A DNA stretch of 64,000 bases from Karalla daura. Its lineage: Eukaryota; Chordata; Actinopteri; Chaetodontiformes; Leiognathidae. Under the pieces are notes generated by a model that was given only the letters and a program-made list of their open reading frames with translations, made no database searches and was not told where the DNA came from. Positions 32,826 through 64,000 of the stretch are shown here, piece by piece. Location of the stretch: NCBI GenBank assembly GCA_029224185.1, contig CM055195.1, positions 24,702,209-24,766,208 of the forward strand, read 5' to 3'. A program made the position numbers and the translations under genes. The first letter of the stretch is position 1. Each line of letters begins with the position of its first letter.

Positions 32826-34435
32826 ATGATCAACACACACCACACCAGCCTGGCTCCACCACCGTTGCCCCCACGCCAACACCACAGCCAGCCCATCCTC
32901 ATTCCAGCTCCGCTCCCATCACCGGGCAACAGCAAGTATATCATCCGATTCTTGGTTGGAGTAGTGCTGCTGCATTTGTTCCTGTCAGTTGGAGCATTCA
33001 TCTACCTGTACCAAAATGAGAAAATGGTAAAATACAAATCTTTTCCAGATAATGTATTCATTAGATGTGGTTAATGTGTTTGTGAATATTTGGTAGCACT
33101 GCTACACATTGCATTAAAGAAAATAGGCAGTAGTAGTAATTCAAAGCTGTTACAGGCTAAAATATGTGACCTTTCATAACATTATTATTAATTATATTAC
33201 ATTACAGTTACATTTTAGATAATTCAAATGATATTAATTTGAAAAAGTAAGTTAGATTCCTGATAATATTACACATTTAAAATTTCCATTTGCTATTTAT
33301 TGTCTTTAGACCTCAATGAGATCACACTACAGTATCAATTAATTATATTGAAATTATGTTCACTGTAACTTTCACTTAAAGTAAACAACTACAACAACTA
33401 CAACTATGTTTTCAATGATGAATTTGTCACCGAAGTTACAAAATGGATATAACATTTTCTTTTTTCAAAACCTGTTCAAACAGAGACCATATCAAACAAT
33501 CAGTTTTGACCAGAACACAATAGGGGGAATAACTTTATTACCAGAAAAAACAGAAGCAAATCTTTACTGCTCTGCAAATGCTTGCACTGGGCTTGAAATA
33601 GATGCATTCATTTTCATCTCTGTGTGTGCTTAAAGTCAAGCACAGGAAATGGTCTTGAATAGATGTGTGATATTTAAAAAAACAAGGTGAAGACTGTGTG
33701 AACAAACATAGACAGGAAATATTTCATGTGTAAAATCAGCATCTACTTATTCCTGCTATTATGCTTTTTTCCATTCAGAAAAATCCAAACTTGTCTCAAG
33801 CTGGAGGAAAAGGTACATTCATCTGTTATTTCTTCTCATGAATGCATAAAGTAAAAAAGAAACCTGTCTAACTCTGCCTGTTCTCTCTCCAGCATCATAT
33901 CAGTCAATGGAAAAGCAGCAAACCAGCAGCAATACCTTGGCACGGATGGTGGCTGAACGGCAACAGCCATTTGCACAGAGTAAGAAATGACTGAAAGCGA
34001 GCAAACAAGTCAAAGAGTAAACCTATCCTGAGCAATGTTGCTAAACCTGGTTTCTGTCCACTCGTAGCTGGATATCTCCAGTGGGACATCAACCACTCCA
34101 TGCTCTCGGGCGTCAACTACTACAACAGCAGCTGGTTGACAGTCCTGGAGCCAGGGAACTACTTTGTCTACTCTAGGGTAACCTTCTCTAAGGGCGACTC
34201 GAGGCGCCCGCTGGCCAGCAAGGTGAAGCTGAGGAAAGATGCAAAGAGGGAGGACAAGACGGTGATGCAGGCCTTCTGCTACCTGGATGTACAGGAGAAG
34301 CCACACCGGTGCACTGCTTCACAAGGTGAGATCCTCACGCTGGAGGTGGGGAACCAGCTCAGCGTCTGGGTGCAGGACTTGTCTCTGCTGAACTACGAGG
34401 AGGGTGCCACCACCTTTGGGATGTACAAACTGTAG
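32826..34435 (+). CDS. cd40lg: CD40 ligand (TNF superfamily member 5)
   Basis: Exons 32826-33026, 33779-33812, 33893-33979 and 34068-34435 join with consistent GT-AG junctions and phases to give 229 residues. Topology is type II: a Pro-rich cytoplasmic tail (1-38), a hydrophobic anchor (about 41-62, FLVGVVLLHLFLSVGAFIYL), a short stalk (exons 2-3), and a TNF homology domain (about 108-229). The domain shows GNYFVYSRVTF, a Cys pair (FCYL...HRC) placed like the CD40L disulfide, LSVWVQDLSLL, and the terminal FGMYKL, close to mammalian FGLLKL. The neighbours vgll1 and arhgef6 match human CD40LG. The protein is expected to be a trimeric surface ligand on activated T cells that signals to CD40 on B cells and antigen-presenting cells. 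Human CD40L is 261 residues. Confidence 0.9.
34068..34435 (+). CDS. cd40lg: cd40lg exon 4: TNF homology domain
   Basis: A single exon encodes the receptor-binding beta-jelly-roll from GYLQWDINHS to the stop at 34433-34435, with no frame break. Confidence 0.9.
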
Positions 34436-34700
34436 GAGCTCTTGTACACACAGATACGGACCTTCAGAGGATGGAAGCCATGAAGAACAATGTTAGATAG
34501 AGTGGATGATCAAACTGATTTTTTTCTGAACTTTTTGGTGGATTTCAGAGACAGTGTCCACTTTTTTTTTTTATAAACTATAACTTATTAAAACTGATAG
34601 TTTTGCTTTAATTATTTGTGAGACAGCATTGTGAATGGTTGCACTGTATTTATTAAGGTTAATGGGTGTTGCATGGTTGTGAAATAAAACGTTGATATTT
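34436..34700 (+). other. cd40lg 3' UTR with polyA signal
   Basis: An AATAAA hexamer in GTGAAATAAAACG lies near 34683-34688, about 250 bases after the stop codon. It is the first good polyadenylation signal downstream of cd40lg. Confidence 0.6.
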
Positions 34701-34924
34701 AATCTAGATCATTTCCTGTCTTCTGCCCTGTTAGTCGATAAAAATAGTCTATAAAACTCAGCTCAGTCTCTGTGGTTTTACATTTTTAGGACACAAAAAA
34801 CCCACAAGGCCGCAAGGCAGCTTCTCATGATGCTGAGCCACAAGAAACAGGACCACTGCAGAAGCAGGTGGTGGAGAGAGATGAATAATATATATGAAAG
34901 CAATTTAAAAAAAAAAATCTATCC

Positions 34925-34990
34925 ATTCTTTCTCGAGGGGAACCAGCGGATATAGGGCGAAGGCAGGGAATACACCCTGGACAGATAATT
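34925..34990 (+). mobile_element. Short LINE 3' fragment
   Basis: GGATATAGGGCGAAGGCAGG followed by AATACACCCTGGACAGATAA matches the widespread fish motif (TATAGGGCGAAAGGCGGGG...TACACCCTGGACAGG) found near 3' ends of non-LTR elements. A related fragment is at 62440-62690. Confidence 0.5.
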
Positions 34991-35999
34991 TCAGAATTCC
35001 TGAAATCTGTTTTAACTATTAATTATTACTGTGAATGGGTACTACAGGTTCATTTTATTGTTTATCAGACTATAAACTTTTCACCTCCTCTTTGTGTGGC
35101 CTTTGATCAATTCATATGGAAATGAAATATAACCAACGTTTTATCCATCACAATGAAGCCAATCCTGTTGGTTCTAATCATCCGATGTGTTGATGTAGTT
35201 TTAGAGCAAAATGCTTTTGAAATGTAGGCTAAAAAGACAGCACAGCCAAGAAAATACAGCAAGACTCGACAGTGGTACTTCATTTTCAAACTGCATCAAA
35301 TTTATTTTGGGACAGTGGAAAAGACAAAATCCTTCATTTTTGACGTGGGCAAGAAATTAAGGCTCCTAAAAAAATGGCTAAAACAATGATGCACGCATGA
35401 TTCATTTTTTAAAAATGTATTTACAGACGGGTGATGTTTTAAGCCTGTCTGATGACTCACAGAACATGGTGAATAATGCGCCATAAAGAGGAGAATCCAC
35501 CTACCCTTTAGTTTAGGTAGTGGTTTGATGTGCATTTGTGGCATGGAAAGTGTGATTCTCTATGGAGGAGTGACTGAGCAGCCCTGACAGGATGTCTAAT
35601 TCTATTCTAGTCATCTCTTCCAACCTATGGGTTCATGCAACTCAATATGAATAACCTACATATTCCTGTGCCACACGCGTGCATGGAAAAGCCCCTGTGG
35701 ATTTTCCAGTGTGAACGAGGGAACCGGCAGCTCATGTGGCATGTTTTCCTGTTCCACTTGGCAAAAATGATGTCAAGAGCTCCAACTGCACTATATAATT
35801 TTTTTTAATAAAAGAATGACAAAAGCCAAGCCAAAAAGCACAAAGTGTCTAGAAAAACAAAGCATTACAATACTTGCAAAGACATGAATTGCATAGAACA
35901 ACCTTTTCAAATACAATACATACTGTAGGATGGACACAAAGGTAGGAACCAGGGTTCATCCCACCTCCCAACATTTAAGTGCTCACTGGGGCTTATTGG

Positions 36000-38083
36000 G
36001 AGTTTGAAAAGTACAGTGTGTGGAAATGAAGACTGTTAAAGAGTAGCAGTATCAGAAGAAGCAGAGATGCAGCGTTGCTGTCCTAAACAGCTCTGACTTC
36101 CCTGTGAAGAGGTGAAATGGCACCCGTCTTCTACAGTGTCCCAGTCTTCCCTTTTACTTCTTGTTCTTCGATCAACTCCTGCTGTCTTTCCTGTACCTGA
36201 CCCCGTGTCAATCAGTCACATAATATGTCTGTCAAAAACAAAAGTCTGTGGAGACAAGGACCCCCCCCCCCCCCGGTGTGCATGGGACACACCCATGCCG
36301 CTTGCTGCCTTACGCATGCTAGCTCATAGTGAAATTTTTATTGAAAAATGATTTCAGAACAGCTATACAGACAAAGACAATCTTCCTGCTAAAGGTTTGC
36401 TTATGAAGAACAGAAGCACCAGAATCATCCATATGTACAGGAAGAAGGGTTTGTAGCATGTGCCTTTAAGAACCGCTAGAAAATAAAGCAAACAGTTGCT
36501 CTCCAGTCCTTGCTGGAGTGCAACTCCTCTCCTCGCGATTGTAAAACATAATGTTATTACAGTTTCACATCGTTTGTGGTGAAAATCTGGACCTTAAAAT
36601 AATTGATACAAAGGGACCCAAATACGGGCAAATGGTCAGTAATGACTGCACTGCGGCTAAACCACGTGGCCTTTTGGTCAATAAATCAGGTAAATTTGTT
36701 ATTATTGCGGTTTCTCGACACCTGGCCCACAGTGGTGGGTCACAACCACAGGTCAGTCAGTAAAGCAGTCACTTATTGCATTTCGATAGCATCCGACGCT
36801 GCTCTGCTAAAGCAGTCAAAGAAGATAACACTGACACTGCACACACTCAAACCTCCTCAAGAAATGTACCACTGCAGGTCACTATGGAGATGCTGCAAAT
36901 TCACCAACTGGCAAAGCCCCGAATGTCTTCCATTTCCTTTTTCGTCTCAGACTTGATATATACCCACAACACTTCAGCAAATCTCATTTAGATTATACAA
37001 TAAACCTCCCGTGACGCCTTCAATATATCTATATATGCATGTCTATATAACCATGCATTTAATCCCAGTCTGGCTTCTAAAATGATCGACCCATTTGGGA
37101 GGCACTTTAACAGTTTACTCCACACCCAGAGATAAATGCCTCTGTCTACCTTTGTCTGTTACAAATTCGGAAATCAGACACATTGTTTATTGCCATTACT
37201 ATTATCATTAAAATGATTTCTCCCATATTTCCCCCTGGCTACAACAAGAAAGTTTGGACTGCCTTTTTAAAACATCAGCGTGGTTTTGATAAAACTCCAG
37301 ACAGATTATAAATCCCCAAAAAATAAATCTATAAGGCTAACACCACCATTGGAATTTTGGGTGAACAATAAATAGAGATTATTCTTTCAAAAATCCAAAG
37401 TAAAGCAAGAGTATGCCATTAAAATGATATTCAATATACAAGAGTCACCTACTCTTGTATAACAGGTGATACATAGTTAAGTCTTTTTGTTCTATTACGG
37501 AGCTGCATCCCTGATTGCTTTGGACTGTAGATTTTGATTATCACATTTCTGATGCAGAAGTCATATCTTAGAAACACTGTACATTCATGCAGCTCATATT
37601 AAATAAAACAGCAAAGGGCTGCCACTGGAAACGGATGAGTGGAGCATGAGGGGGTGAGGTGTCTGAACGGCTCGCGATACCTCCAAAATGGCCCAGACAC
37701 TTGTGACATGAATGACTAGAATATTACAAAACTGCACATGCTCACTTAAGCTCAGTGGATCCACTTCCCTTGTGGGTGTAACAAATGACATATGAAAATG
37801 AGAGAAGAACACAAGTCCTCTCAGTAGCAGAATAGCAGGCAGGGGGCACCCATGGCTTTGTCCTCTCGTCTATTTCCAAGTGAAGCAATAGAAGCAGCGG
37901 GGAATCTGTTCAGTCCTTTTTGGGGGGGGGGGGGGATTGGCCATAGCCAATCTGCTATGGCATTTCCACAGTGCCAGCTGCAGTGAAACATTCCCAGTTT
38001 AGCTGAGCTGCGGGTTTGTAGCCTCACCTGGACAGGCTTTGCTGGGAACATTAATCGGATCGTATCAAACTGTCACATGGTGC
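36000..38083 (-). other. Probable arhgef6 3' UTR and flank
   Basis: No coding frame is supported. On the minus strand an AATAAA hexamer lies near 36337-36342, and another near 37185. Either could end the arhgef6 transcript. The stretch holds two G/C homopolymer runs: C14 at 36261-36274 and G14 at 37922-37935. Confidence 0.4.
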
Positions 38084-61497
<23,414 letters not shown>

Positions 61498-62439
61498 AGT
61501 TCTTTACAAATGCAGCTCATCGTCTAAACACGTATTACCATTGATAGCTTAAAACAAATTCTGGCCGTGTTCCTGTATCAATGTGCAACTCACATCCGCA
61601 CCTCTGCTACACAAGTTGCAAAAAAAAGAGGTGGGGGGAAGGCCGTTTTCTACACGCAAAAACTGATGATCACCCCTACTGGCAAACAGGCACCTCAACA
61701 ATAGGCAGGAGTCCGACTGACTGACAGCACAGGGCAGTTTGTCTCATTACATGGTGTTAAAAAGGAGTAGAAAAGAAAGTTCAATGCGTTCGGTGCATCA
61801 GCATGTTTGGCAAGAAGAAAAAAATAGTTTTGCATTCACCAGGAAGATCGTATTAAGAACTATTGAAAGAGATGGTACATTGAACCACCGTTGTCCAAAC
61901 GTGTTTTCCTCTAGGGTCCACATTCTATTACATGACAAATTCAGTTTTCTTCAGTAAATTCATGGATTCTTACCAAATATGTCACACAAGCATGGACAAC
62001 AATGAAAGAATGCGCTTCATCAAAATTGTCTGTAGTTTTAATAACAAAACCTTGTGTGGTGTATGAATGTCTGAGTACATGTCCATGGAAAACGTCGCCA
62101 GGGGCCACTGTCAAAAATCGCATTTTAAAACCATGCAATCACATATTTTGAATGGTCGAAGCAGACCAAAAAAACAAGACAAATTTATGAAGTCACTGGG
62201 TGCAAAATGTGGCTGTTTGACACCTAGGTCTGACTTCAGACACCCACTTACTAAATAGAACCATTGATATTTTAACATAGCAGGTTATTTGTAAAACTAT
62301 TGTAAAATTATGTCATGCCAAATAAAACAACTACAGAACTACATTACAAACCAGACACTAATGTAATTTCAATCCTTGGAATGGTCGCCAGTCTACCACT
62401 GAATGCAAAATGCACACCAATTTCATTCACACCATCTTG

Positions 62440-62690
62440 GGGGAATTAAGGACCTCCATCCAAGGCCTGCTGGATAATCACTTGGCACTTGTCGATTACT
62501 CTTTAAACACGGTTTTTCCAAGGCTGCGTCCTTTCTCTTACCCACTTTGTACCTTAATGGTGTTGTGGAGGTCTGATGAAGCGCATAGGGCAAAGGAATT
62601 CACCCTGGACAGGTAACCGTTCCATCACAGGAGACAGACAATTTACTCACAAATGGGACAATTTACAGCGTCCAAAATACCTAAAAATTC
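62440..62690 (+). mobile_element. LINE 3'-type repeat fragment
   Basis: CACCCTGGACAGGTAACCGT, TCCATCACAGGAGACAGACA and GGACAATTTACAGCGTCC correspond to a common fish repeat (CACCCTGGACAGGTCGCCAG...CATCACAGGGAGACAGACAACC...GGACAATTTAGAGTC). Diverged and short. Confidence 0.55.
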
Positions 62691-62849
62691 AGTACATGGA
62701 GAAAATCCACTCATACATGGAGGACAAGCACACACATAAGATACTGCATGCCTTGACTAGAAGTAGGCAGTTCTGTTCTTGTGACAAATGATATGAGGAT
62801 TTTTGACCTGTACAACAAAACAAAACTGTCAGCATGAACTACTCGGGTC

Positions 62850-62983
62850 TTTAAGTCTTTATTGGTAAAAAAAAAAAAAAAAAAAGCTTTGAAAAATCTT
62901 CTGCGCGTCTTCTCCCTTGTTCAACGCTGTATTTCCACCTGAAGCATCGACCTGGACTCTCAGTAGAAGCCTGATACTGGAAG
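62850..62983 (-). other. Possible terminal noncoding exon of the next gene (rbmx by synteny)
   Basis: On the minus strand a TTTTCAG acceptor at 62984-62990 precedes about 130 bases ending in ACCAATAAAGAC, a good polyA signal at about 62860-62866. No long frame is present. Human RBMX lies next to ARHGEF6 on the same strand, so a 3' UTR exon of rbmx is the simplest explanation. This is inference. Confidence 0.35.
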
Positions 62984-63466
62984 CTGAAAAGCAGTATACA
63001 TGAAAAATGGATTACATGCTTGATTCAAATTTCAGCTATAAAAATCCATGATTTCCAAATTTTCCAAACAAAATATTTCTACAGCTCTAAAAATCTTAAG
63101 TTTACATATAATTTACTTAAATCTAAAGAATTAACTGTTGCAATTAGCCGTCTTCAGTCTTTTAACCTCGTTTGAGCCACTAAAGATAATTTCCACTGTA
63201 TTGCCTTGAACTTACCTCATTTACTTAAGACCAATCAGTGTGCATTTTCTACATAACATATCACTTACTCTCGTGTCAAATTGACAAGTGGTAGCATTCT
63301 GCCGGCCACATTATCAGCACACAGTCTACATGGCAAATTATTTGGAGAAACCAAATCCCCCCCCCCCCCCCATTAGGTGCAATTATATAATTATCCCCCA
63401 GCACAGCTGTTGGACTCTAGTTTGCTCTGGCACAATAGTTTTTAGTCATGGGTCTAACTGGCTTAC

Positions 63467-63564
63467 CTCCAGCGATGGACTGTAGTTTTATCAGGCAAAG
63501 AACTTGAGGAAAAAGTTCGGGAAAATTGTAGTTCCAGGGCAGTTGCCTGACCGGGTTGTTCATC
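63467..63564 (-). other. Possible noncoding or cassette exon of the next gene
   Basis: On the minus strand a strong acceptor (GTATTTGCAG) and donor (GAG/GTAAGCC) flank 98 bases. No family resemblance was found in translation. Together with the exon at 62850-62983 it could be an alternative 3' end of rbmx, whose coding exons would lie to the right of the window. Confidence 0.35.
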
Positions 63565-64000
63565 CTGCAAATACAAAATAAATATTAATTTGATGCCCCA
63601 GTGTTGAACATGTATTCTTGAAGCATTTTTAAATGATTTTGTAGTCCTTGGTCCGACTGAATTCACTTCAATGACTTGAGTCCAGGTTGGCAGCACAGGT
63701 GCTTGTGTTCTTCCAGAGGTCTCCAGTGTTTGAATTGGCATGCTTGTGAAAAATGTTTCCGTATTGAAAAAAATGGCTCTCTATGTAAATATGGCTTTTA
63801 ATATTTTACCTTAAGAGGAAAAAAAAAATATCATACAAATACCTCTCTAGACATCATGTTAAAATGCATTGTTGCCAATCATATAACTCAGGTTTGGATG
63901 ATTGGTTGGGCAAAAGGTTCATCATTTCAAGGGCTCTGTTGGAAAAAAGTCTGTTCCAACTTTCACTGCTGACAAGGCACGACACGTCTTGTGATCTTGC
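63565..64000 (-). other. Right edge, no coding frame
   Basis: AT-rich sequence of unknown function. It includes ATGATGA and CTGA motifs (minus strand, near 63890-63930) that superficially resemble C/D snoRNA boxes, but no terminal stem is visible. Confidence 0.25.

Noticed and set aside
63880..63935. C/D snoRNA-like boxes (ATGATGA ... CTGA, minus strand)
   Set aside because: Spacing is too short for a full snoRNA and no terminal stem or second box pair was found, although human RBMX hosts a snoRNA.

Overview
This is ordinary vertebrate chromosomal DNA, almost certainly from a ray-finned (teleost) fish. Genes are split into short exons by GT-AG introns, and the space between exons is filled with fish-type microsatellites and decayed LINE, Tc1, Harbinger, hAT-like and SINE pieces. 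The protein-coding genes are the neighbours found together on human Xq26: ADGRG4, VGLL1, CD40LG and ARHGEF6. Human RBMX would be next. BRS3 and HTATSF1, which lie between ADGRG4 and VGLL1 in human, were not found here.

Layout: 1-4.3 kb is repeats (a LINE 3' end, a 179-bp tandem array and a dispersed repeat). 4.3-22.0 kb (+) is an adhesion GPCR, adgrg4-like, with 22 coding exons whose splice phases all agree (1061 residues: signal peptide, pentraxin-like domain, SEA-like region, hormone-receptor motif, GAIN/GPS, seven TM helices). Its introns hold several repeat families. 24.1-26.2 kb (+) is vgll1 (195 residues, three coding exons, Tondu motif). 26.2-32.5 kb is intergenic DNA with a LINE tail and microsatellites. 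32.8-34.4 kb (+) is cd40lg (229 residues, four exons, type II membrane TNF-family ligand). 38.1-61.5 kb (-) is arhgef6 (alpha-PIX, 22 coding exons: CH, SH3, DH, PH, C-terminal coiled coil). 61.5-64 kb may hold the noncoding 3' end of rbmx on the minus strand.

The genes do not form a pathway; their proximity is old conserved synteny. Adgrg4 is a surface receptor, vgll1 a TEAD cofactor, cd40lg a T-cell costimulatory ligand, and arhgef6 a Rac/Cdc42 exchange factor.

The main anomaly is that arhgef6, otherwise highly conserved, carries three reading-frame breaks inside well-conserved exons (near 44.81, 43.76 and 39.70 kb) and has a low-complexity C-terminus. The same 27 kb contains nine G/C homopolymer tracts of 12-31 bases. 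This may reflect sequencing error or real decay. Other points are a 188-residue ORF with a polyA signal nested antisense in an arhgef6 intron, a strong 25-bp hairpin in an adgrg4 intron, and several repeat families with shared cores. I saw no evidence of an undescribed multi-gene system.
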